64,000 bases of DNA, taken from assembly GCA_026724425.1 (NCBI GenBank), contig JAIUCV010000001.1:1002001-1066000 (forward strand), written 5' to 3'. The stretch is from Erythrophleum ivorense (Eukaryota > Streptophyta > Magnoliopsida > Fabales > Fabaceae). Below the pieces are notes generated by a model. That model did not search any database and was not told the DNA's origin. It was given only the letters and a program-made list of their open reading frames with translations. This document shows positions 48,900 to 60,441 of this stretch, in pieces; within the stretch, counting starts at the first letter, position 1, and every line of letters starts with the position of its first letter. A program made the translations under genes and the position numbers.

Positions 48900-49160
48900 A
48901 ACCCTAGTTCCGGATCTACGGCGAAGAGACTAACTGAAGGAAGACATGGATTTCCACGCAAGGGTGTGGGTTCACGCGGTGGATTAATGGCCTCTTTTTT
49001 TATGTGGGTCCTTTGAAATTGAATGGCGCGTTTGGGCCCTCCAGGGAAGAACTTGGGTAAACTCCAACATTTCTTTTCTTTTTTTCATTATCTTCAAAAA
49101 CTGCCTATTTGTTGCCTATCTACTACATATATGTTTAATGCAGGGGGCTTGGTAATTCAC

Positions 49161-49195
<35 letters not shown>

Positions 49196-52050
49196 ACCAA
49201 ATAACAGGGCATTACTTTGTACACTGGCATTTGAATTTTCTGAACAACTCCAAAAAGCGCAATAACCAAAAGTAAAATATTTAAAGATTTAGTTTGGTTA
49301 ATATAAAAAATATTATCTCCTTTTATCGACCTGAGTTCAACTTATTTGGAAAAAAAAAAATTCTCGATTAAATGTATTAGCAAATGCAAAGTGTGCTCCC
49401 TTGAGATATTTCAGAAAAGAAGAGATATATAATGTTGAGCAAAGTGCTGAATGGCCCCTATGGGCTTAAAACCCAAAAAGAAAAACCTAAGCTAATTGGA
49501 TTTCGAAAATTTCCGTGCGTTTTGGTTGTGCTTTTCCTGATGTATTGATCTGTGAATGAATTAACTGAATTTGTCCATGGCGTTTGTTACCAAGATTTGT
49601 GGCTAGTTATGATTCTTTTCCCAACATTCAGACAAATTTCTTGCATTTGGAGGCAACGCTATACCCTTCTTCTCTAGTTTTGTTATGATCAGTTAATTAA
49701 TTAGTGACTCTTAAAACCAAAAGCAACTGATCTTTGTTTGTGGCTTAAAGGCTTTTGTTGGATTTATAATTTGGTTAATCTACTGTTCAGTGAACCATTT
49801 TGTTGAGAATAATATAAAAAGTTGAGAGTCTGTATAAAGTTTATGTTTTCTCCTTCTATCTCTCTTTCTTTTCTTTTTTATCTCTTTCAAATAAAATAAT
49901 ATCCTATTTACACTAAATAAGAATCAGATTGTTGGATTTAGTAGACATTAGTAAATAAGAATCTTCAAAAGTGTTGTCTTTATTCACAATTGTTGCCCAC
50001 CAAAGACAAAATATTATTTTAGCGAGTTTTACCAGCGAAGCAATTAATGGTTTAGTGTCCAATAATCATATTTCTTTACATTTTGCACATCTACCTTAAC
50101 TACCATCACAACGTCTCAATTTAAAACTATTTTATACAAAAATTTAGTTTAAAGAGAAAGAGGGAGTGTGTGTTTTGTTTCCTTGTTTAATGTTTTTTTA
50201 ATTTTCATTAAAAAGAAAAAAATGTCACTGAATGTATATATTTGGTACAAATTTAAAAGAAAATAGTTTAAAATTGATTCAAAATAGAAAATGGCCACGA
50301 ATTATTTCCAGTATTTTCATCAAATGACAAGTGACAAATTTACAGTTTTATTAATTTAAATTAATTTTAATAAATTACATTAGTTTCTTCTAAATTTTGA
50401 TTTAATTATACTTATTTTTTTGTCTTAAAAATATTATTAGACTCTCCTAACATTTGATATATAATGCAAATAATTTCCTCATTATTTACCTTTTTTAATG
50501 ATATTAACTTTTTACAGAAATACTTCATTTGAAAGATGAAGTTATTAATATTTATTGTCATGTTAATAATAAATTTATAATTTTAAATTGGAATTTAACG
50601 TCACATCTTGACACCATTTAGACATTTTAATAAATAAGTAACATACCATGGCCAAAAAAACAAAGAAATAACATACATCATACAAAGAAAGATACAGCAA
50701 ACAGTTAAAAAAAAAAAAAGCTTTGAGGAAAAGAAAAATAGTGCTACACGTAATTTGTGTGCAAAATTAACTTCAATGATATAAGTAGTAAAGGAGATTT
50801 TTACAATATAAATTTAATGTCAGAAAAGCGAATAATATTTTTAAAATAAGAAATATAGAATGTTTAATTTAATCAAAGCCCATCTTAGTGTAACTTACTC
50901 TTTAATTTTTCTTTAAAAATTTTATATCTTTTTCCCCATTTTAACCAACAGCAGTCGGAGGAAGGGCCCTGCTTATTCTTCTTCGAAAGCAAACGTGTTT
51001 CGAAGTTGCACATGGGAAGACTGTAACTGCAATATTTGTTAAGAACCAAAACCAATTTTCTTCTTATGCAAGTGACTCTACTCGAAGCCTTAAACCTTAT
51101 TAAAGAATTTTGTATAAAAATTTTAATAAAAAAATTATTTTTATCCCCATTTATCGATATATAATAAACTAAAATTTTTTTTTTGGGAAAAAATTCTGAC
51201 CTCCTCCAATCAAAGGCATTACATCAAGGTGATATACCACTTTGGATCCCCTGTTGGGCTGTGCAGGAATCCAAAGTGTTTTAAAAAAAAGAAAAAATTA
51301 AAGTTTAAAAAGAAAAATTCTCCCGCCTCTCTGTTTTTGCTTGCCCCGCATCTCCTGCTGTGCCAAACCCGGACTGTTGATATACACGGATAACTTTGTA
51401 GCTATCTGGGCTTAGTTAGGGGTAAATAAAACTTACAGGTAAAGGTCATAATTAGTACAAGTTGTAGTAATTACTGTATGTACCAAAATAACTATAAACA
51501 CAAGGCTGTAGTTATAAACTAATCTCCTATGTAATGGGAGAAAAGAAAAAAAAAAAAGAATCAGATATTAATCCAAGATTAGGTTTACAATAAATATATT
51601 TGCCACCAACAGTAAGCAATAGCGATAGTGTAAAGTTCTAAGTTTTGGTGAAAGAAATATGGCTTCCAACATAAAACTGTAATTCTAAAATATTAAGGAA
51701 TTTTCTTTTCAAACTCTAAACTTCCATTTTATAAGAGAGATATAGTTACGCTATTACTGCTCAGCAGCGGCACAAAACTAGCAATTGTACCATACAAGCT
51801 TAAAAGAAAAGTGCCGTATATTTTAACTCTTTTAAACTCTGTAAGCATATTTCTTTAGGCAAGAGAAGAATTTTAACATATATAATCAGGTACATAATGG
51901 CAAAATATACAGTTGAGTTCATTTAATCAAACAATTATACCAACTGAACAATGAAACACCACCAAGAAAAACATCAACTATGAAAGATGTATACAGAATT
52001 TACTGCCGCAGAGGAATCACGATACAACTAGCTTCACAATCTTCACCAGG
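48900..52050. other. non-coding part of the left duplicated block
   Basis: This lies between the two minus-strand genes of the block. It matches 57187-60280 closely over its whole length and contains an (AT)n run at 49163-49193 that is much shorter in the right copy. No coding region is supported. The last part (about 51361-52050) matches the probable 3' untranslated region of the MUB gene. Confidence 0.6.
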
Positions 52051-53276
52051 TCAATTACTCTTCACCTGTAGTGACAATAAGACGTGGAAACAAAGAAGTT
52101 GTGTGTCTTGAGGAAATCTTTGTGAGTCAAAAATCATGTTAAAAATAAATGCAAGCGTAACACTTGACCACGTAGGAAGGATGTCATCTTGGATCTCTTC
52201 AGCCTGGACTGCTAATTTTACACAAACACACTTGTTCAGCTTTGGTTCACTTCCTGCTTTCTTCTCTGTTTCAGAGGAAACGGCGAAAGGTCGGTAAGGA
52301 TCAGACATCAGATAAAAAACTGAAACAAAACAAACCCCTAAAAGTTAGTAAAGAACTGCAGCAGTTTGGTATTTTTGATGCAGGTAGTTGGATTAGAACA
52401 AATAGAACTGAGTTGGAAAGTAGAATTGTGACGTTCTGTCCTCTCTAAAGAGCATTTTGCTTTAAGTAATATGCGTAATTAGAAATGTCAATGGAAAATT
52501 GAGGGAAGGGTTCTCCAATGAAATCAAGTTATTGAACTTAAACTCACAATTCAATCTTTCTGCTTTCTTCTGTATCTCAGAGAAAAGGCACAAAGTCAAT
52601 ATGGATAAGATTAAAGCAAAGCAAACAAACGCTGTAATTTGGGTAAGAGCTGCAGCAATTTCTATAAGTATTTTAAAGCAAGTACTTGCTGTGGGTTAGT
52701 GCTTTCATTTTGACTAACAAGAATATGATAACTGGATTACACAGCCAATACTTAGGAGATCACAAATATGCAGTTCAGACATCTCTAAGTGCACTTTAGA
52801 AAGTGAAGTACAGCAGTCTATGGAAAACTCAAGGGATGGGTTTTCTGAAGTCAAGTTAATTACTACTTATAACTTCATCTTTCCATCAATGAAGAGTCAA
52901 TCAATAATAACCTTAATATGTAAAAGTATTTAAATAAGCCAAATACAGAACTCAAGTCATATATGGAATAGTGATAGTTAAACTAAAACATATTTCAGTC
53001 ACACTTAAATAGAACAATACTTACTATCTTGAAGCTATTCAAACAACTACAGAATTAACACAGACAACTATTAATAGTAGCTTTTGACGTGAATATAAAG
53101 AAATAATAGACCTTTATCCACAGCTGGTGGTTGCACAACCACATGCATTTTTGTAACTCCACCGGGGATATCCCACAATGGTCTCTGGCATTCCTCCACT
53201 GTTCTGTTGTTTTCCAGTATTTTTCCAGCGCTGATTAACTTCACATCTTTTACAGTCCTTGGGCCATTCTCCTTGT
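52051..53276 (-). pseudogene. truncated MUB gene: exons 2 and 3 only, CaaX box lost
   Basis: Exon 2 (53112-53276, 165 bp) is intact with good splice sites and encodes DKENGPRTVKDVKLISAGKI and so on, as in the working copy at 60442-62764. Exon 3 starts at 52265 but has a 2-bp loss beside the end of the CaaX box: the reading changes from CVCVIL-stop to CVCVKLAVQAEEIQDD and runs on to 52051. Without a C-terminal CaaX motif the protein could not be prenylated. Exon 1 with the start codon is missing because the duplicated block ends at about 53880. No promoter or start is visible, so this is a pseudogene, although an antisense or fused transcript is possible. Confidence 0.85.
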
Positions 53277-55463
53277 CTTCAAAACAAAAATAGGGTTATA
53301 GTTCTAATATATCACTAAAAACCATGATAACGAGTTATTAGCGATGCCGCATAATAAACTAAATAAGACAAGCATCTAAAAACCATGATTGTAACTAGTT
53401 AAAATATCATTTAGTCTTGCTTGCAATGGCTATTGCCTATGTGATTTTCTAGAACATATTGTTTCCAGCACTTCTTTTATACCAGCAAGTTGCAATGAAT
53501 ATGGTGATCAGTAAGGTTGGTTCTCGGTAAAGGTCCCCCCCTCTTTTTTTTTTTCCTGGTCTTCCATAATGTGTTTGACCATAGCAAATGAGTTCCAATA
53601 TAATTCAAGCACCATGTCATGGTTATTCCTCGTGAGATAAGCAGCTATATTGGAATCTTGACCAATTACTTGGATACTTGACTTCAAACATGCTCTTTAC
53701 GCGTTTGGTAAAATACTATGAGAATGAAATATAAATATCTCCTCTTAAAAAGCACTAGTCCAGGACAACTCAAGAAGGAAGGGACAGACAACGTCGGAAT
53801 GAATGAGAGGTTAAATTTTTAAAAAACTACTAATTAGGTGGCACAAACAAGTATTTTCCATATTTATAGTTTGATGCTCACCTAATAGTTTCATCATGGA
53901 GGCATTTCGTAGCTCCCACTGAATAAATTTCTCATGTAAACTATGAGATAGCATGATTTTGAGCTTGTTGTAAAAGTTGATACATGTATTGTTATTAGTA
54001 TATATATAGTTGATAGTTCATACTTGATACTGAGATATTGAACAACTGCTTAGCTAAAGTTGTTTGATTTCCACTTGTGGTTAAACTTAGCAATAGCAGT
54101 TCACATCAAAACCTATAGAATAAATAGATAATTTCTTAATGTCGAGATATTATTCCAGATTGCATGTTAGGTTGTCTTCTATTATTGATAATCTATGTTC
54201 ATTTTTTTCCGTAGGATAACCTTTTGATGGGAACATATTTCTATGACCTGTAAAAAATTTATATTAAAGAACAGAAAATGTTCATGCCATATGCTGTAAG
54301 AGCTGTGATTTGAAGTTATAACAAGCTATTTACTTCTCTATGGACAGATTTGCAACCAGTCCTTGCATGAAGGATGGTTGAACACCGTGCCTGCATTCAC
54401 CCGAGTAACTCTGTTTTGGCAGCAGCTGAAGTATACCATTATGATTTCATCTAAAACTGATACTGCTGCTGCTTGTCTTAACCAAAATGCCAGCATTTCA
54501 TGTGAAGGATTGCGGATGTTACTAACAATTTTTGTATGAATCATGAATAGAAAGAAGGTTGTTGCTGGTTACCGTCAACTATGTAATACTTCTCCAAATT
54601 GGTATGTGCAACAAGTCATACTTGTTCAGTATTAGTCATGTTCATCTACATGTGTCATTATCTCCGTAAGTATTGAGTTGCATAAATCTTGTTCCTTCTG
54701 CAAGCAGATGAATAAGAAAGACAGTCGATATATGGGGAAGGGGAGATAGAGACCAAATTGTCTAGGATCAAGAATGAATTGTTTGTAATGGAGAAAAGTA
54801 GAGTGAGGTCTCCTGCTTGACGCTAGAGCACTGTGTTTGTGAAGAAATTAGGAAGGTCTTTCAGCAGAATTTTTCCTCAAGTATAATGCACAAGTAAATC
54901 GAGTAAGGTAAAATAAAATCTACTTGCATTTTGTTTCCATTGTGACTTAAAAAGTATTTTATTCTACTTTAATTTGGTATGTTATTACCCAGCAGTAGTA
55001 GTTTTTTCATAATTCGAACAGTTGTAATTACGTGAATGTTAAAAGATAAGTAATCAATTACGCATATTTTGAACATTTTGATACTATCAGAATGGATCTT
55101 AGGCGAAGAAATTGGCTCAAGTGACATGCTGGGCGTAAGTATTTGGGGCTAAGGAAGTAACAAAATCTTGATAAGCATTTATAAAAGATATTGAAAACAA
55201 AAATTATTAGTTAGCGGTTAAATTATAAAAAAAAAAACAAAGGAGAATCATTAAAAAGAGAAAGACTGAAAGTATACAACAAAACCGTTTCAACTGTTAT
55301 TAATATCATGACCACATAACAGCCAGGTGTCAATAACAAAAGATAACATTTATCTTTAAAAATTTATCCAAAAAAAAAAAGACAATTATCCTTGTAGCGG
55401 TAGAGTGAGATAGAATTGGAGCGGCTGAAAAATAACGCAGAAGTAAATAAACAAGAAAGAAAG

Positions 55464-56690
55464 TTAAGGTTGGAAGAAAGCATGGAATTGTTGGTTGGCA
55501 TCTGCTTCCTCTTGCAGTTGCAACGCGCGCTCGAGTTCCACCTCCACTTCGCCCATCGCTGGCCTCTCATTGGCATCTTTACTTAAGCAACTCTCTGCGA
55601 TGTCCATGTACAATTTCCAGCACTCTGGTGCTATTTCTCCCACCAACCTTGGATCAATAATTCTCTCAGCATTTCCCTTTTCCGCTAAACTCCGCAGTTG
55701 CTTGGCTATATTCCTCCAAGATGGCAAAGCATGTTTACCCTCATTCACATCCGAATCCAAATTCTCATCCTCACCCACACCCTGAAACAGATCCCCTGAA
55801 GTTACGTCAGATGAAGTACCGGGACCCAACTTTCCCTCTCTTTCTCTCTCCGAAATTCCTCTTAAGTAAACTTCAGAGGGTACAGGTTCACCCTCACTCA
55901 CCTGATCCATAATCATCACCTCTGATGGCATCTTTCCGCATATCAGTTGTAACAAAACCATTCCAAAAGAATAGACATCAGACCTATCTGTGAGCCTACC
56001 GTATATAGCGTACTCAGGGGCCATGAATAGATACCTACCTAAGATATAATCCACCTCGATGGTTTTAGGGACCTTTGAAGAAAATTTTGGTCCTTTTAAA
56101 GAAAGCTCGAAATATGTGAGTTTGGGAACCCAATTCTCATCCAAAAGAATGTTAATCGAACTTACATTACGGTGAATGATGGTGCGCTTGGTTCCTGCGT
56201 GAAGGTAGTGTAATCCACGCGCTACTCCTATGCTGATTTCTAGCCTTTTCTTCCACGAGAGTATTGGTGGCTTACTCTCCCTTCCATTAAGTCGATCGTT
56301 GAGGGATCCATTTGGAATGAAGTCATACACCACCATCATTTCATTTTTATCGTTGCAAAATCCAAGAAAAGGGACTAGATTAGGGTGGTGTAGCTGGCAC
56401 CTCAATACGATTTCATTCTTCAACTCAGAGAGCCTTAGTGCGGCGTCTCTTCCAGCTTTTCTTCTTACCCGCTTCACTGCAATTTCTTTTGTTTCGCCAT
56501 TGATGGAGATGGAACCTCTGTATACCTTAACGTCAACAAAATATCCTTCACCGATTTTTCGGCTAATGTGGAAGTTGTTGGTTGCTTTTCGAAGTTGGGC
56601 AAGAGAAAAGCGATGGCATAGATATTCTACCGTTGTGGAAGGTTGTTTACTAGAACCAGAGCCACCAAAGCACCTGGGAAGGATTTCCAT
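55464..56690 (-). CDS. FERONIA-like receptor-like cytoplasmic kinase, predicted pseudokinase, 408 aa
   Basis: The frame is a protein kinase domain of the type found in FERONIA-like (CrRLK1L-related) receptor kinases, without a signal peptide, extracellular part or membrane span. The start is the ATG at 56690 (MEILPRCFGGSGSSKQP); the frame is open further upstream, but the codon at 56741 is TTG. Visible motifs: RFSLAQLRKATNNF (28-40); a damaged P-loop, GEGYFVDV, with the third Gly replaced by Val52; the ATP lysine in AVK (Lys73); HRN in place of HRD, so the catalytic Asp is Asn175; YFE in place of DFG, so the metal-binding Asp is Tyr193; APE at 224-226; and SDVYSFGMVLLQLICGKMPS (237-256). An acidic insert of about 60 residues lies at 257-320. 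Loss of both aspartates makes phosphotransfer very unlikely. It may act as a scaffold, or it may be an early pseudogene. Confidence 0.8.
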   Translation of the reverse strand: MEILPRCFGGSGSSKQPSTTVEYLCHRFSLAQLRKATNNFHISRKIGEGYFVDVKVYRGSISINGETKEIAVKRVRRKAGRDAALRLSELKNEIVLRCQLHHPNLVPFLGFCNDKNEMMVVYDFIPNGSLNDRLNGRESKPPILSWKKRLEISIGVARGLHYLHAGTKRTIIHRNVSSINILLDENWVPKLTYFELSLKGPKFSSKVPKTIEVDYILGRYLFMAPEYAIYGRLTDRSDVYSFGMVLLQLICGKMPSEVMIMDQVSEGEPVPSEVYLRGISEREREGKLGPGTSSDVTSGDLFQGVGEDENLDSDVNEGKHALPSWRNIAKQLRSLAEKGNAERIIDPRLVGEIAPECWKLYMDIAESCLSKDANERPAMGEVEVELERALQLQEEADANQQFHAFFQP

Positions 56691-56782
56691 TTGAGAAATG
56701 TTGTGGTTGTAGCTGCAAACTGCAATTAAGATGAGCTTCAAACTTTCTGAAATGAATCAACTCTGGTTCTGGAAGACACTGA

Positions 56783-57183
56783 CCCCTTGGTTGAGGTTGG
56801 GGGGAGTCATTGTTTGGTATGCATTTTTAGTGGGAGTGCCTCCTTTTCTCTTTTTCTCTTTTAATTTGAAAAAATTGAAAAAAAAAAGTTATTTTAATAA
56901 AATTTGTAAGTTAAAATATTTTTATATATATTTATTTAATTATTTAATTAATTTTATTTATTTATAATTTTTTAAAATAATTATAATTATAAAAAAATTT
57001 AATATTTAATTAATTTAATGATAAAAATATTAAATTTTTAAAAATAAAAAATAATTAATTATATTATCATTATTTTTATAATATATAAAAATAAAATAAT
57101 TTATATATATATATATATATTTTTTTTAAATTAAATAATATATCACTAAAATTCTTTCTTCTCCCTCCCGACTAAACATAGCC
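56783..57183. mobile_element. Tourist-like MITE upstream of the RLCK, 401 bp
   Basis: The left end begins CCCCTTGG after TGA (a decayed TAA, 56780-56782) and the right end, CTAAACATAGCC, is followed by TAA (57184-57186). The sequence TTGTTTGGTATGCATTTTTA near the left end and the AT-rich interior (about 56940-57095) match the MITE at 47574-48044. The left copy of the block is empty at this position, so the two MITEs are independent insertions of one family. It lies about 90 bp upstream of the RLCK start codon and could affect its promoter. Confidence 0.75.
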
Positions 57184-57186
57184 TAA

Positions 57187-58431
57187 ATGAAAGAAGACAT
57201 GGATTTCAACGCAAGATTATGGGTCCACGCGGTGGATTAATAGCCTCTTTTTTTTATGTGGTCCTCTGAAATTGAATGACGCGTTTGGGCCCGCCAGGGA
57301 AGAACTTGTGTAAACTCCAACATTTCTTTTCTTTTCTTTTTTCCATTATCTTCATAGCTGCCTATTTGTCGCCTATCTATTATATATATGTTTAATGACG
57401 GCGAGTTAGTAATTCACACTACTCAAATATATATATATCAAATAACTAAATAACAGGGCATTACTTTGTACACCGGCATTTGAATTTTCTGAACAACTCC
57501 TACAAGCGCAATAACCAGAAGTAAATATTTAAAGATTTAGTTTGGTTAATATAAAAAATATTATCTCCTTTTATCGACCTGAGTGCAACTTATTTGAAAA
57601 AAAAAGTCTCGAACTTAAATTTTAAATGCATTAACAAATGCAAGTGTGCTTCCTTGAGATATTTCAGAAAAGGAAGACAATGTTGTGTTTGGAGGTTGTG
57701 GTTGTGTTTTTCGTGTGAGCTTAAACACCAAAAAGAAAAAGGTAAGCTAATTGGATTTCGAAAATTTCGGTAGGTTGTGGTTGTGTTTTTCCTGATGTAT
57801 TGATCTATGCTCATGTAAATGAATTAACTTGAATTTGTCCATGGCGTTTGTTGCCAAGATTTGTGGCTAGTTATGATTCTTTTGCCAACATTGGGACAAA
57901 TTTCTTGCATTTGGAGGCAATGCTATGCCCTTTTTCTCTCAACAAGAGTTTCGTTATGATCAGTTAATTAATTAGTGACTCTTAGAACCAAAAGCTACTG
58001 CTCTTTTTTTGTGGCTTAAAAGGTTTTGGTGGATTTATAATTTGGTTAATCTTGCTGCTTAGTGTATCATTTTGTTGGAGAGGCGTAGAGAGAATGAAAT
58101 AAAAAAGTAAAAATGTATATAAGATTTATCTCTCTACTTTTTACCTTTTTTCTTTTGTAATCTCTCTCAAATAAAACAATATTCTATTCGCCTCGGACAA
58201 AAGAGAATTAGATTGTCAGATTTACTGGGCATCAGTTAATAAGAATCTTCAAAATTGTAGTCTTTAATTACAATTGTTGTCCACCAAAGACAAAATATTA
58301 TTTTAGCATTTGAGGAGCGAAGCAATTAATGGTTTAGTATCCAATAATCATATTTCTTTACATTTTGCACATCTACCCTAACTACCATCACAACGTCTCA
58401 ATTTAAAACTATTTTATGCAAAAATTTGGTT

Positions 58432-58483
<52 letters not shown>

Positions 58484-60280
58484 ATTTCCTTGTTTAATGT
58501 TTTTATTTTCATTAAAAATAAAAAACATGTTACTGAACGTATATATTTGGTAAAAATTTAAAAGAAAATAGTTTAAAATTGATTGAAAATAGAAAATGTC
58601 CACAAATTATTTCCAGTATTTTCATCAAATGACAAGTGACACTTTTACAATTTTATTAATTTAAATTAATTTTGAATACATTACTTTAGTTTCTTCTGAA
58701 TTTTGATTTAATTATACTTATTTTTTTGTCTTAAAAATATTATTAGACTCTCCTCGCATTTGATATAATGTTAACTTTTTACGCAAAATACTTCATTTGA
58801 AAGATGAAATTATTAATATGTATTGTCATGTTAATAATAATAATAATATAATTTTAAATTGGAATTTAACATCACATCTTCACACCATTTAGACATTTTA
58901 ATAAATAAGTAACATACCATGGCCAAATAAATAAATAACATACATCATATGAAGTATAATTTAAAAATGCTTTGAGGAAAAGACAGCAGTGCTTCACGTA
59001 ATTTGTGTACAAAATTAATTTCAATGATATAAGTAGTAAAGGAGATTTTTACAATATAAATTTAATGTCAGACAAGTGAATACTATTTTTAAAATAAGAA
59101 ATATAGAATGTTTAATTTAATCAAAGCCCATCTTAGTATAACTTACTCTTTAATTTTTCTTTAAAAATTTTGTATCTTTTTTCCCCAATCTAACCAAAAG
59201 CAGTCGGAGGAAGAGCCCTGCTTATTCTTCTTCGAAAGCAAATGTGTTTCGAAGTTGCACATCGGAAGACTGTAACTGCAATATTTGTAAGAACCCAAAC
59301 CAAATTTCTTCTTATGCAGGGTGACTCTGCTCGAGGCCTTAAACCTTATTAAAGAAATTTGCATAAAATTTTTAATTAAAAAATAATTTTTATCCTCATT
59401 TATCAATATATAATAAACTAAAAATAATTTTTTTGAAAAAAATTCTGACCTCCCCCAATCAAAAGCACTACACCAAGGTGATATACCACTTTGGATCCCC
59501 TGCTGGGCTATGCAGGAATCCAAAGTGTCTTAAAAAACGGATAAAATTAAAGTAAAAAAAAAAATTCTCCCGCCTCTCTCTTTTGCTTGCCGGACTGGTG
59601 ATATACATGGATAAGTTCGTAGCTATCTGGGCTTAGATAGAGGTGAATGAAACTTCAGGTAAAGTCCATAATTAGTACATGTTGTGGCAATTACTGTATG
59701 TACCAAAATAACCATAAACACAAGGCTGTAGTTATAAACTAATCTCCTATGTACTAGAAGAATCAATTGCTCCTAAAAGTAAGAAAAAATCAGATATTAA
59801 TCCAAGATTAGGTTTACAATAAATACATTTGCCACCAACAGTAAGCAATAGCGATAGTGTAAAGTTTTAAGTTTTGGTGAAAGAAATACGGCTCCCAACA
59901 TAAAACTGTAATTGTAAAAAATTAAGGAATTTTCTTTTCAAACTATAGACTTCCATTTTATAAGAGAGATATATTTACACTATTACTGCTCAGCAGCGGT
60001 ACAAAACTAGCTATTGTACCATACAAGCATAAAAGAAAAGGGCGCAGCATATTTTAACTCTTTTAAACTTGTAAGCATATTTCTTTAGGCATGAGAAGAA
60101 TTTTAACATATATAATCAGGCACATAATGGCAAAATATACAGTTGAGTTCATTTAAACGAACAATTGTACCAACTGAACAATGAAACACCACCAAGAAAA
60201 ACATCAACTATAAAAAATGTATACAGAATTTACTGCCGCAGAGGAATCACGATACAACTAGCTTCACAATCTTCACCAGG
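57187..60280. other. non-coding part of the right duplicated block
   Basis: Matches 48930-52040 almost throughout. It contains a (GA)n run at 58434-58479. No coding region is supported; the open frame at 59161-59523 on the minus strand has no recognisable product. The right-hand end is probably the 3' untranslated region of the MUB gene. Confidence 0.6.
58434..58479. repeat. (GA)n microsatellite expanded in the right copy only
   Basis: About 46 bases of pure GA repeat. The matching place in the left copy (near 50150-50168) has only AAAGAGAAAGAGGGAG, so the run expanded after the block duplicated, or contracted in the left copy. Confidence 0.9.
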
Positions 60281-60441
60281 TCAATTACTCTTCACCTGTA
60301 GTGAAAATGAGACGTGCAAACAAAGAAGTTGTGTGTCTTGAGGAAATCTTTGTGAGTCAAAAATCATGTTAAAAATGAAAGCAAGTGTAACACTCGAAGA
60401 CCTAGGAAAGATGTCATCTTGGATCTCTTCAACCTGGACTG

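Larger units (their letters stand above)
41553..53880. repeat. left copy of a tandemly duplicated MUB-RLCK block
   Basis: This block is homologous and collinear with 54075-62085. Matched pieces are about 41553-42590 with 54085-55075, 43660-44292 with 55095-55510, 47165-47570 with 55511-55912, 48050-48900 with 55920-56775, and 48930-53880 with 57187-62085. The left copy is longer because of a solo LTR (2.87 kb), a MITE (0.47 kb) and about 1.1 kb of extra sequence at 42590-43660. It stops before MUB exon 1, so it is a truncated copy. Confidence 0.85.

Noticed and set aside
52499..52699. Plus-strand frames in the MUB intron (also 60717-61112)
   Set aside because: They lie within the intron of a minus-strand gene, are not of matching length between the two copies and resemble no protein.
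56691..56741. 17-residue N-terminal extension of the RLCK
   Set aside because: The codon at 56741 is TTG, not ATG. The ATG at 56690 starts a sequence that fits the family. The same holds for the left copy (TTG near 48882, ATG at 48831).
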